From Candidatus Nitrotoga sp. M5 (GTDB lineage: Bacteria; Pseudomonadota; Gammaproteobacteria; Burkholderiales; Gallionellaceae), in assembly GCF_927904885.1 (NCBI RefSeq), contig NZ_CAKMNW010000064.1:1-56606 (forward strand): DNA of 56,606 nucleotides, written 5' to 3'. Under the pieces are notes generated by a model. It did no database searches. It had not been told where the DNA came from and saw only the letters and a program-made list of their open reading frames with translations. The translations under genes and the position numbers were made by a program. Each line of letters starts with the position of its first letter. The first letter of the stretch is position 1. This document shows positions 1-7,757 of the stretch, in pieces.

Positions 1-1
1 C

Positions 2-64
2 GCCAAATTCCTGGGCGCTCAGCCAGAGCAGGTTGGTAGCGGCGATTCTGCTCAAAGTAGTTAA
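2..64 (+). CDS. C-terminal tail of a protein cut by the window edge
   Basis: Frame 2 is open from the window edge to a TAA at 62-64. It encodes a 20-residue tail that ends in a polar, Ser/Gln/Gly-rich stretch (VGSGDSAQSS). The composition looks like an ordinary protein C-terminus, but too little is present to name a family. It could also be a chance open frame. Confidence 0.35.
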   Translation, partial: AKFLGAQPEQVGSGDSAQSS

Positions 65-328
65 GAGCTTTGTTTATATTGACATTTACATTTTTATAAA
101 CATTGCGGGCAAACAAAATTGGACAATGTTACTGAAATAAAAAATTGAAGTTTTATTTCAGTCGATAAAATTAGTAATATCAGCACAGGCTAAAAGCTTC
201 GAAGGTCCAATTAAAATGAATACTCTGCCTTAGAAGCTGTATGTAAATTTGGCGTGCCTGATCAAGTAATGGAAACACGCAAGGAACAATAGAGCGGGTT
301 AACAATAAAACTGTGTGGGAATGTAAAT
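65..328. other. AT-rich intergenic stretch
   Basis: About 260 bp lie between the truncated first frame and the Sel1 gene. The stretch is AT-rich, and no RNA gene or recognisable protein was seen. A short open run around 220-290 ends in a stop before the Sel1 start and looks non-functional. Confidence 0.5.
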
Positions 329-784
329 ATGAGTGAATCGAGCGACTTCCAAGAGGGGCTGAATTTTTTCTTGAACAAAGACTATATCAAGGCTGAAAAG
401 TGTTTTATTAAAGCAGCAAAGCTAGGGGATCCTGAGGCTCAGTTCTGTCTTGGTGATATGCACAATAACGGTTACGGCGTTAAAAAGAACGAACAGAAGG
501 CCGTAACTTTCTTCCGAAAATCTGCAGAGCAACGATTTACTCCATCGCAAATTAATTTAGGAATTATGTATTCTCAAGGGCAAGGTGTTGAGCAGAACCT
601 CATAGAAGCATATAAGTGGCTAAGTATAGCTGGCCGAGCGGTTGATGAGGAGGGCGGAGAGCTTGCTGTTGATGAGGAAGGAAGGGAGCTTCTTGAGGTT
701 GTGGAAGAGCAAATGACGGAGGGTCAAATTGCGGAAGCAGTACGACTATCAAAGGCTTGGTTGAAAGCGAATCAAATAATCTAA
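329..784 (+). CDS. Sel1-repeat (TPR-like) protein
   Basis: This is a 151-residue protein made mainly of Sel1-like helical repeats. Two clear units cover about residues 37-72 (EAQFCLGDMHNNGYGVKKN) and 73-108 (SQINLGIMYSQGQGVEQN), with the A..LG.MY..G.GV pattern of the family. A shorter first helix pair precedes them. The C-terminal MTEGQIAEAVRLSKAWL motif is common at the end of bacterial Sel1 proteins. There is an in-frame near-duplication (AVDEEGGEL, AVDEEGREL) at about residues 105-120. No signal peptide is visible, so it is probably cytoplasmic. Sel1 proteins generally act as protein-interaction scaffolds; the partner here is unknown. It is a lone gene with poorly defined flanks. Confidence 0.8.
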   Translation: MSESSDFQEGLNFFLNKDYIKAEKCFIKAAKLGDPEAQFCLGDMHNNGYGVKKNEQKAVTFFRKSAEQRFTPSQINLGIMYSQGQGVEQNLIEAYKWLSIAGRAVDEEGGELAVDEEGRELLEVVEEQMTEGQIAEAVRLSKAWLKANQII

Positions 785-1267
785 TCTTGGTACTCCTATT
801 AGCATGTATTGCTGACTTGCCATAATTAATGGAAATGTAAAACGTTTGGCAGATGATGGTTGCTTGTTGGACTATACGATAATAGCTTATTAGGTGGGTG
901 TACGGTCTACTTCCGTTAACGATATACAAGAACTCACTCAAATGGAATGCAAATTTATTTGTCCAAATTGCCTAAAAATTTAGTAGATAGCGATATGGAG
1001 TAATAAATTTCGAAGATGCTCTTAAAATGATGGCTAAATATCAATCTTATTCAATGATTTTTTCACAATGATTCGTTCCGCCAGTTGATAAACGAGTATA
1101 GCAAATAAGCATACTTGCTTCTGACAAGCAACTGAGAGTTGCCTGCGCTTATTGTCGCTCAGCTTTGTGATTGCAGCTGACAGGTCACATTTTGTCTAAT
1201 GATTCCATCAGCAGCTTCGGGTCATATTTGATGTGTTGGTTGCCCTCTTAATAACCGGCTTTCAGTT
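785..1267. other. Gene-poor region, possible decayed coding sequence
   Basis: No intact gene is present. On the minus strand between about 1034 and 1260 there is a coding-like stretch. It contains KYDPKLLMESLDKM, which needs one frameshift to continue into SAAITKLSDNKRRQLSVACQ. The stretch has several stops and a broken frame, and I could not assign it to a family. It abuts the degraded repeat copy at 1268-1366. Confidence 0.3.
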
Positions 1268-1366
1268 TCTTCTAAAACTCATGGTTTAGCACAATACTGT
1301 GTAACTCGAAAAAGATATCGCTTGCATCTTAACTATATTTCGCACACAAATTTTTTTTCGTGCCTT
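1268..1366 (-). repeat. Degraded copy of the dispersed CCTCTAAAA inverted-repeat element
   Basis: The run CTTCTAAAACTCA, then CACAATACTGTGTAACTCG, then CAAATTTTT followed by TCGTGCC matches the internal sequence of the copy at 28592-28772 position for position, with many substitutions. The outer GGGCAC end is eroded and the distal half of the element is missing, so this is an old fragment. Confidence 0.6.
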
Positions 1367-1613
1367 CTTTGCTCATCACCATAAGTTTTGAAAGGTTCCC
1401 TTGATACAATGATGCTGCATTTCGCAATGCTAGATATTTTGAGCGAATTTTAAAAAATGCAACTTGATCAATTGCTTAAAATGTCGGGATTCAAATAACC
1501 TTGCGGCAAAGCAGCATCTATCCAATTAATTCTATCTAGCTAAATTGGCGAACATTACAGGCACATAATTTTATATGTGCGAGTAAATCTCTACCCCAAC
1601 TAGTCTGCTAGGT

Positions 1614-1665
1614 ATTACACATCAATTTAATTAGAATACGATATTCAATTAATTTATAGTGTAAT
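1614..1665. promoter_or_regulatory. Long inverted repeat upstream of the Rrf2 regulator
   Basis: ATTACAC at 1614-1620 is mirrored by GTGTAAT at 1659-1665. The interior arms (AATTTAATTAGAATA and TATTCAATTAATTT) also pair with few mismatches, giving a roughly 52-bp palindrome centred near 1639. It ends 19 bp before the start codon. An autoregulatory operator for the adjacent NsrR-like protein is the natural reading, but this is inference. A separate small stem, GCACATA...TATGTGC, lies at 1561-1580. Confidence 0.6.
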
Positions 1666-1684
1666 ATTTACAGCATAATTACTA

Positions 1685-2131
1685 ATGAAATTTACTCAAT
1701 TTACCGATTATTCATTGCGCACCTTAATTTATTTGGGTGCACAGCAAAGCATGCTGGTTACGATCAGCGATGTTGCTGAAAGCTATGGTATAGCGCAAAA
1801 TCATTTAACGAAAGTTGTGCACCAACTGGCCAACCGCGGCTATATTCAAACTACGCGCGGCAAGGGTGGAGGAATGCGCTTGGCGCGCTTACCGCAGTTA
1901 ATCAACATCGGAGATGTAGTGCGCGATATGGAAGACAATATCGATTTGGTAGAATGCTTCAATTCAAAAAATCAAAGTTGTCCCTTGCTACCCGCATGCA
2001 TCCTGAAATCAGTGCTGACAGAGGCGCGTAAAAATTTCTTTGACACTTTGGACCGCTACACTTTGGAAGATTTATTGATCAATCAATCAACTTTGAGAAA
2101 ACAGCTTGAACTTAAAAGAAACGCACATTAA
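1685..2131 (+). CDS. nsrR: Rrf2-family transcriptional regulator, NsrR-like
   Basis: This is a 148-residue Rrf2-family regulator. Residues 1-60 form the winged helix-turn-helix (FTDYSLRTLIYLG, then QNHLTKVVHQLANRGYIQTTRGKGGG). NsrR proteins carry an Fe-S cluster that senses nitric oxide through three conserved cysteines. Here the cysteines are at 91, 99 and 105, in the ECFNSKNQSCPLLPACILK segment expected for NsrR. The family represses NO-detoxification genes, but no such target lies nearby. The start is the ATG at 1685; no good Shine-Dalgarno is visible. The large palindrome at 1614-1665 suggests autoregulation. IscR is less likely because the cysteine spacing and the EDNIDLVEC context fit NsrR. 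Confidence 0.85.
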   Translation: MKFTQFTDYSLRTLIYLGAQQSMLVTISDVAESYGIAQNHLTKVVHQLANRGYIQTTRGKGGGMRLARLPQLINIGDVVRDMEDNIDLVECFNSKNQSCPLLPACILKSVLTEARKNFFDTLDRYTLEDLLINQSTLRKQLELKRNAH

Positions 2132-2585
2132 ACGAAGTTTTTATTCCGCCCGTCATAAGCATTCTATGTTTAAGGCTATGATGCAATTATCTGTTGTAAC
2201 TATCTTGCTCTTCCACTATTTTGACCAGTAAACAGTTGGCGTCATGCTTTGGTTGTGACGATTAATCATTTTTGCCTTCTTAGATATCTCGCGAGATCCT
2301 GCGGTGCACCGCCATGAAATTTCATCATCCATTGTTAGTCAGCTGCCATGACCTTACGCCTCTGGCTCAGTTAAACCAACTGAGCAGGCTTTGTTAAGAT
2401 AGCCCAACATCTCAGGCAGTTGAAGAACAGAAGCGTTGGTCACGCTGTAGATGCAGCGGGGGCGCACAATTAAATTGGTAAAGTCGTGACATCGCAACTG
2501 ACATCCAGCGTGAACTAACTCTCGACTATACTGAGTGCAAAGTGCATCATCACGCCATCCAAGTCAATAAACGCTTACCTACCCA
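2132..2585. other. Intergenic region without a recognisable gene
   Basis: About 450 bp lie between nsrR and the convergent methyltransferase gene. A minus-strand frame from about 2579 to 2354 is open and reads like a protein tail (ending ACSVGLTEPEA), but it has no start codon and no family I recognise. No RNA gene or clear terminator was identified. Confidence 0.35.
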
Positions 2586-3368
2586 TCAAGGCTTGACGAA
2601 GCGATATGCGAATTTATCGGTCGGTATGTCCATATTGAAATAAGCTCGATTGCGAGGGTCAGACGAATTGCGAAGAAAGTTGCTTTCTTGTTCAAGTCGG
2701 AAACCGGTTTTTTGAAGCTCCTCCAAAACGATAGCTTGGTCAATGCGACGGAGCGACTTTGTCGTTTTAAGATCAGCACCCTTTTTGGCGGAGTGGTCGA
2801 TCACGATGAGGTGTCCGCCAGACTTCAAAGCCTTAAATAAGCGCTGGTTTATACTGGAGCGACGAGCCACTGACAGGTAGGTACTATTGTGATAATTCAT
2901 GACGTTGGTAATCAAATCCAGTTTGGGTACATAATCGGGTATGGGGTCTTCTAAAGGGCGTGTCACCGGCACGATGTTCGATTGAGGATGATCGGCCAAT
3001 CGTTTGGTGAATGCTGGCCGTTGGCGCTCTCCTTGCGCCCATACCGTTCCGGAGCTTCCAACAACCAGTGCAAGCAGTTGTGTGGTGTATCCATGGCCCG
3101 TTGCGAGATCTAGTACCCGCATTCCTGGTCGCACTTGGGCGAACTGTAGGAACTCAACTGGTTTGCGAGTCGCATCAGCACGCTTATCTTCATTAGTTCG
3201 AATGGGGCTGGTAGCCGCCTGTTTGTACAATTCGGATAAAATTTGCGAGTTGCTTAATCCTGGCGCGGCGTATCCGTTTATCCCCCATGCTAACTCTCCC
3301 CATACCAAGCTAAAGATAGCGGTAAGCAGCAGCACCCATAGGCCAGTCAAATAGTATTGTGTAAGCAT
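2586..3368 (-). CDS. Exported class I SAM-dependent methyltransferase, copy 2
   Basis: This 260-residue protein has an N-terminal hydrophobic segment (about residues 8-28) that looks like a signal peptide or anchor, so it is predicted to be periplasmic. The Rossmann methyltransferase core follows: motif I is VLDLATGHG near residue 84, then LDLITNVMNYH, then LKSGGHLIVIDHSA. This pattern fits a family of predicted exported methyltransferases of unknown substrate. It is the downstream member of a tandem pair with the 3390-4157 gene, and the two are clearly paralogous along their length (shared RKPVEFLQFAQVRPGM and FNMDIPTDKFA). No good ribosome binding site precedes the ATG at 3368, so it may depend on translation of the first copy. 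Confidence 0.75.
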   Translation of the reverse strand: MLTQYYLTGLWVLLLTAIFSLVWGELAWGINGYAAPGLSNSQILSELYKQAATSPIRTNEDKRADATRKPVEFLQFAQVRPGMRVLDLATGHGYTTQLLALVVGSSGTVWAQGERQRPAFTKRLADHPQSNIVPVTRPLEDPIPDYVPKLDLITNVMNYHNSTYLSVARRSSINQRLFKALKSGGHLIVIDHSAKKGADLKTTKSLRRIDQAIVLEELQKTGFRLEQESNFLRNSSDPRNRAYFNMDIPTDKFAYRFVKP

Positions 3369-3389
3369 GAAATAATCATTTTGAAAGTA

Positions 3390-4157
3390 TCAAGGTTTGA
3401 CGAAGCGCAAGGCAAATTTGTCTGTTGGAATATCCATATTGAAGAATGCTTGATCGCGAGGGTCGGACCGATTGTGTAGATATTTGCTTTCTTGTTCAAG
3501 TTGGAAACCTGCTTTCAGTAGTTCTTCACCAACGACCCTTTCATCAATACGGTGTAGCGATTTTGCTGCTGAAATTCCACTTCTCGGTTTTGCTGAGTGA
3601 TCGATTACAACGAGGTGTCCACCAGATTTCAATGCATCAAACAGTCGCTGATTTAGTTTGGAACGGTCAACAGGTTTATAGACGATATCGTGGTAGTTCA
3701 AGATGATGGTAATCAAGTCTAGCTTGGGTATATCACTGGGTACAGGGTCTTCAAAAGAGCTTGTTACCGTAACGATGTTCGACTGGGGATGATCGGTCAG
3801 TCGTTTGACGAGTGCTGGCCGTTGTTTTTCCACTTGTGCCCATACGGTTCCCTTGCTTCCAACAACCAGTGCGAGTAATTGTGAAGTGTTTCCCCTGCCA
3901 GCTGCAATATCCAGAACCTGCATACCTGGCCGCACTTGGGCGAACTGCAGGAATTCAACTGGTTTGCGTGTTGCATCAGTACGCTTGTCTGCATTGGTCC
4001 GGATTGGGCTGTTAACTGCCTGTTGGTAAATCTCTGTTACAGCTTGCAAATTATTCCGTTGAGGCGAGGCATGTCCGTTAATGCTCCACGCCAAACTTAA
4101 GCTGAAGATTATCGTCGGAAGCCAGCCTCTCGTAATGCAGTATTTTGATGTTAACAT
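3390..4157 (-). CDS. Exported class I SAM-dependent methyltransferase, copy 1
   Basis: This 255-residue paralogue is transcribed first. It has a signal-peptide-like N-terminus (about residues 9-29), a cofactor-binding motif VLDIAAGRG near residue 80, and LKSGGHLVVIDHSA and NMDIPTDKFALRF toward the C-terminus. A clear AAGGAG ribosome binding site lies a few bases before the ATG at 4157. Only 21 bp separate it from copy 2, so the two are probably co-transcribed. The substrate is unknown. SAM is not expected in the periplasm, so either the hydrophobic segment is an anchor or the family binds another ligand; the sequence does not decide this. Confidence 0.78.
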   Translation of the reverse strand: MLTSKYCITRGWLPTIIFSLSLAWSINGHASPQRNNLQAVTEIYQQAVNSPIRTNADKRTDATRKPVEFLQFAQVRPGMQVLDIAAGRGNTSQLLALVVGSKGTVWAQVEKQRPALVKRLTDHPQSNIVTVTSSFEDPVPSDIPKLDLITIILNYHDIVYKPVDRSKLNQRLFDALKSGGHLVVIDHSAKPRSGISAAKSLHRIDERVVGEELLKAGFQLEQESKYLHNRSDPRDQAFFNMDIPTDKFALRFVKP

Positions 4158-4399
4158 TAAGGCTCCTTATTTATAATTGCTTACTTGATTTTTTAAACTA
4201 GAAAAGTCGGCACTTAAATTGTCGGGTTCATTGTATTTATGAAGAAGTCTCAATTGCCCTAGCGTCTTCTTAATGCTATTGGGGACAGAAAAAATGCTTT
4301 TATACCTCTTTGACAGCATTTGAGGTATTCTTCTTCAAGTTAACGTACGATGCACTTAAGTGTATTTTGAATTAGTACCACTACTTCTATTTTGTTCGC

Positions 4400-4709
4400 A
4401 TGCGCTTAATAAATATATTATTTGTTAATTGGCTACTTGTCACGTTACATACAGCTTGGGTGGATAAAGTTGTCAAAAATGATGCGCCTGCCTTCTCCAC
4501 TGACAACGCAGGGTTTGCGCGCTGAATTATTACGCAACACGATGAGTTTGATTGGTATGAGTTACAAAATAGGTGGGCAGTCTTTCGATACTGGGATGAT
4601 TTACAGCGGTTTCATACGGCACGTCGACATCTATCTGAGTGCAAACCGATTTATCTACGCATCCTGCAGAAAATTCAAGAGTGTGATGGTCTCCGACATG
4701 GGCGTGTGA
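4400..4709 (+). pseudogene. NlpC/P60 cell-wall hydrolase remnant
   Basis: The ATG at 4400 opens a signal-peptide-like segment (MRLINILFVNWLLVTLHTAW) that stops near 4515. After a frameshift the next frame continues as LLRNTMSLIGMSYKIGG, then MIYSGFIRHV. This is recognisable as the NlpC/P60 core, normally of the form SLIGxPYxxGG...FDCSGFVRxV. The catalytic cysteine of the DCSGF motif is replaced by tyrosine (IYSGF), and the histidine-containing second half is not recognisable. The frameshift plus the lost nucleophile mean the gene is dead. The original product would have been an exported peptidoglycan endopeptidase of the Spr/MepS type. Confidence 0.65.
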
Positions 4710-4821
4710 TAGTGGACGAAACGCTTTAATGGTGCGCTGTGCATCCTTTAATCTAAAGCACAGGATGGCAGTTAAGGCTTTTCCTGAATGACAAATAACA
4801 ACGAAATATATGTATATCGCA

Positions 4822-4840
4822 TTTGATAATAGTTATCACT
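4822..4840. promoter_or_regulatory. Fur box upstream of fbpA
   Basis: TGATAAT-A-GTTATCA at 4824-4838 is a 7-1-7 inverted repeat with one mismatch to the canonical TGATAATNATTATCA Fur site. It lies about 75 bp before the fbpA start. Iron-replete Fur would be expected to repress fbpA here; fur itself is encoded 4.7 kb away in the same window. Confidence 0.8.
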
Positions 4841-4912
4841 TGTGGTTAACTAGCACTTAGATAGCTATCTCTTTATTGAATTCATCTAACTGACACTTTG
4901 GAGTTTATAAAA

Positions 4913-5941
4913 ATGGACAAACACCAGTCGTTATTACGTCGTCTTTCCGGAATTTTTGCAGCTACTGCGATGCTGTCGGTGGCAATGACTGCTTTCGCTA
5001 CCAGTGAAATTGTAGTTTATTCGGCCCGTAACGAGCAGCTTATCAAGCCGCTATTTGACGCCTATACCAAGGAAACCGGCACCACTATCAAGTTTCTCAC
5101 TGACAAGGAAGGTCCCTTGCTACAAAAACTGAAAGCTGAGGGTGCCAATACGCCCGCTGATATACTGATTACGGTAGATGCTGGCAACCTGTGGCAAGCG
5201 AGCAATCTGGGGTTATTACAGCCAGTAAAATCCAAAACGTTGCTAGATAATGTTCCCGCTCATCTGCGTGACCCAGCTAACCAGTGGTTCGGTTTGTCAG
5301 TGCGTGCCCGCACTATTATTTACAACAAGGATAAAGTGAAGCCAGCGGCTCTTTCTACCTATGAAGATTTGGGTAATCCCAAGTGGAAAGATCGCTTATG
5401 TTTGCGCACTTCGAAGGCAGTGTATAACCAGTCGCTGGTGGCAATGATGATTAATGAGTATGGAGAGCCTAAAACTGAGAAGATTGTGAAGTCTTGGGTG
5501 GCTAATCTCGCTACCTCTCCTTTATCCAACGATACTCGCGCAATGGAGGCAGTAGCCGCTGGCCAGTGCGATATGACGGTGGTAAACACTTATTACTATG
5601 GTGCTCTGATGAAGAAGAAACCCAAGCTCCCGCTTGCGATATTCTGGCCAAATCAGAATACGAAAGATAGTGGGGTGCACGTAAATATTTCCGGCGCAGG
5701 CGTCACTCGTCATGCTAAACACCGAGCAGATGCGGTTAAATTTCTTGAATGGATGTCCTCAGAAAAAGCTCAGAATCTGTTAGCAGATGCAAACATGGAA
5801 TATCCGGTTAATCCAAAAGTGAAGACTGATGCCGAGGTTGCGGCATGGGGCGAATTCAAGCAGAACCCCATTAACGTGGTTAAGGCAGGTGAATTACAAG
5901 CCACTGCGGTTAAATTAATGGATCGTGTCAGATATAAGTAA
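4913..5941 (+). CDS. fbpA: Ferric iron ABC transporter, periplasmic binding protein
   Basis: This is the periplasmic Fe3+-binding protein of an FbpABC/AfuABC-type importer, about 342 residues, with a cleavable signal peptide (ending near SVAMTAFA). The mature start EIVVYSARNEQLIKPLFDAY is typical of FbpA. The iron-binding adjacent tyrosines are seen in VVNTYYYGAL near residue 225. An upstream TTG at 4898 lies in frame, but it sits just before the GGAG ribosome binding site at 4900-4903, so the ATG at 4913 is the start. A Fur box lies about 75 bp upstream, and fbpB follows after 8 bp. Confidence 0.92.
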   Translation: MDKHQSLLRRLSGIFAATAMLSVAMTAFATSEIVVYSARNEQLIKPLFDAYTKETGTTIKFLTDKEGPLLQKLKAEGANTPADILITVDAGNLWQASNLGLLQPVKSKTLLDNVPAHLRDPANQWFGLSVRARTIIYNKDKVKPAALSTYEDLGNPKWKDRLCLRTSKAVYNQSLVAMMINEYGEPKTEKIVKSWVANLATSPLSNDTRAMEAVAAGQCDMTVVNTYYYGALMKKKPKLPLAIFWPNQNTKDSGVHVNISGAGVTRHAKHRADAVKFLEWMSSEKAQNLLADANMEYPVNPKVKTDAEVAAWGEFKQNPINVVKAGELQATAVKLMDRVRYK

Positions 5942-5949
5942 GACGCTAA

Positions 5950-7596
5950 ATGCAACGATTGCCTGTATATAGTGCAAAAGCGCCCAGAACGGGCGCTTTT
6001 ACTTTTAAATTCCGTTTGCCCAGTGCTTGGGTTTTAGCAGCACTTCTGATCGCTATGCTTACCTTGGTTCCCGTCGTTGTAGTGCTTAGTTCATTGCTAA
6101 CGCCGGAACGGGAAATCTGGGCGCATCTGGTGGAATATCAACTGCCACAATTGCTAACTAATACTTTCTGGTTGGTATTAGGGGTGGGATTGGGTGTGGC
6201 TATAATTGGAGTTCCCCTGGCGTGGCTCACGGCAGTATGTGAGTTTCCAGGACGCAAACAATTTTCTTGGGCATTATTATTGCCATTGGCGATTCCCGCC
6301 TATGTAACGGCATTTGTCGCTATCGGTTTGCTTGATTTTACTGGGCCGGTACAAACTCTGGCGCGAGAATGGTGGGGGCCGATTGAATTTCCGTCGATTC
6401 GATCGAGAGGTGGCGTCATTGCGGTGATGACATTGGCGCTCTATCCTTATGTTTATCTGATTGCCCGAAACGCGTTTCTTACCCAAGGTAAGCATGCGCT
6501 GGAGGTGGCGCAGTCACTTGGACTATCGCCCACTGTCGGATTTTTTCGGGTAGCCCTGCCAATGGCGCGTCCTTGGATCGTGGGCGGCGTTATGCTGGCC
6601 TTGATGGAAACTTTGGCGGACTTTGGTACCGTGGCGGTCTTCAACTACGACACTTTCACCACCGCTATCTATAAGGCGTGGTTCTCGCTGTTTTCGCTCC
6701 AAGCTGCTTCGCAATTAGCGTCACTGCTGATTGTGTTCGTGTTGGTGGTATTGCTGGCAGAGCAACAAACGCGCAAACGCATGCACTATACCCAGACAGG
6801 CAAGCACAGCGTCCAGGCTCGCATCCAGCTCACTGGAGCTCGGGCTTGGCTGGCTTCCGGTTTTTGCCTGATTGTGCTGGCGCTCGGATTTATCATACCT
6901 GTCACTCAGTTACTGCTTTGGGCGTCAGAAGTAGTGGAGCAAGATTTAGATGCGCGCTACCTGGACTTTTTCTGGCATTCGTTGGCGCTAGCCGCTATTG
7001 CTGCGCTACTGGTAGGAGCAGTTGCATTATTGTTGAGCTATAGTGCTCGCCAGCATCCTGGTTTTCTGTTACGCATAACAGCACGTATCGCCACTATTGG
7101 TTACGCACTGCCGGGCGCGGTGCTGGCGGTGGGCATTTTTATTCCGATAGCCTGGCTGGATAATCGATTAGTGGCTGTGGGTTGGGTGCAGTCGCCACTG
7201 TTGCAAGGCTCTTTGGTGGTAATGCTTCTGGCATATCTAATCCGCTTTTTGGCGGTAGCTCACAGTCCGATAGAAAGTCAAATGCAACGCATTACTCGTA
7301 GCGTTGATGAAGCTGCGCGCAGCTTGGGTGTGTCTGGTATCAACTTGATCGCCCGAGTGCATATTCCGATGCTGAGCGGCAGCCTTTTAACGGCTGCGGC
7401 GCTGGTATTTGTAGACGTGATGAAGGAAATGCCGATCACTCTGATGACGCGACCGTTTGGATGGGATACTCTGGCAGTAAGAGTGTTCGAGATGACCGCT
7501 GCTGGCGAGTGGAACCGCGCTGCATTGCCCGCTGTAGCGCTGGTACTAGCTGGATTGGTGCCAGTACTTTTATTGACTAAATATCGTTCAAAATAG
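5950..7596 (+). CDS. fbpB: Ferric iron ABC transporter, permease
   Basis: This 548-residue inner-membrane permease is built as two homologous halves of about six helices. Each half carries an ABC-permease contact loop: EVAQSLGLSPTVGFFRVALPMARPW near residue 180 and EAARSLGVSGINLIARVHIPML near residue 450. It moves Fe3+ received from FbpA, driven by FbpC. The start codon is uncertain. The ATG at 5950 has no strong ribosome binding site, and a terminator-like hairpin at 5976-6000 lies within its first 17 codons. An in-frame TTG (residue 23) just after the hairpin is an alternative. Length and topology are normal for FbpB. Confidence 0.9.
   Translation: MQRLPVYSAKAPRTGAFTFKFRLPSAWVLAALLIAMLTLVPVVVVLSSLLTPEREIWAHLVEYQLPQLLTNTFWLVLGVGLGVAIIGVPLAWLTAVCEFPGRKQFSWALLLPLAIPAYVTAFVAIGLLDFTGPVQTLAREWWGPIEFPSIRSRGGVIAVMTLALYPYVYLIARNAFLTQGKHALEVAQSLGLSPTVGFFRVALPMARPWIVGGVMLALMETLADFGTVAVFNYDTFTTAIYKAWFSLFSLQAASQLASLLIVFVLVVLLAEQQTRKRMHYTQTGKHSVQARIQLTGARAWLASGFCLIVLALGFIIPVTQLLLWASEVVEQDLDARYLDFFWHSLALAAIAALLVGAVALLLSYSARQHPGFLLRITARIATIGYALPGAVLAVGIFIPIAWLDNRLVAVGWVQSPLLQGSLVVMLLAYLIRFLAVAHSPIESQMQRITRSVDEAARSLGVSGINLIARVHIPMLSGSLLTAAALVFVDVMKEMPITLMTRPFGWDTLAVRVFEMTAAGEWNRAALPAVALVLAGLVPVLLLTKYRSK
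5976..6000 (+). terminator. Terminator-like hairpin at the 5' end of fbpB
   Basis: AAAAGCGCCC at 5976-5985, loop AGAAC and GGGCGCTTTT at 5991-6000 form a perfect 10-bp stem whose descending arm ends in a T run. It resembles an intrinsic terminator or attenuator between fbpA and fbpB. It overlaps the predicted N-terminal codons of fbpB. Such a site would give more FbpA than FbpB and FbpC, which fits the usual need for excess binding protein. Confidence 0.7.
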
Positions 7597-7757
7597 CTCT
7601 AGCGTGTCAGAGTGAAATTTGAACGAAGTCAGGGTAGGGCAACCATTTTTTAACAAATGTTAAAGAAACTTTTACTATTTCGGATCTCTGAGAGAGGTCT
7701 CTGAATTTACGACTATCTGGTTGAATGAATACAAAGCGAAACTGAAATTTACTAATT

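Noticed and set aside
1034..1265. Coding-like minus-strand stretch with one frameshift
   Set aside because: Stops and a frame break are present and no family could be named; kept only as a note under the intergenic region.
2354..2579. Open minus-strand frame of about 66 codons after the methyltransferase gene
   Set aside because: It has no start codon, no ribosome binding site and no recognisable family; it may be a gene remnant but cannot be supported.
7681..7710. Small AGAGA-GG-TCTCT hairpin between fbpB and fbpC
   Set aside because: Five base pairs with a two-base loop and no T run; too weak to call a terminator.
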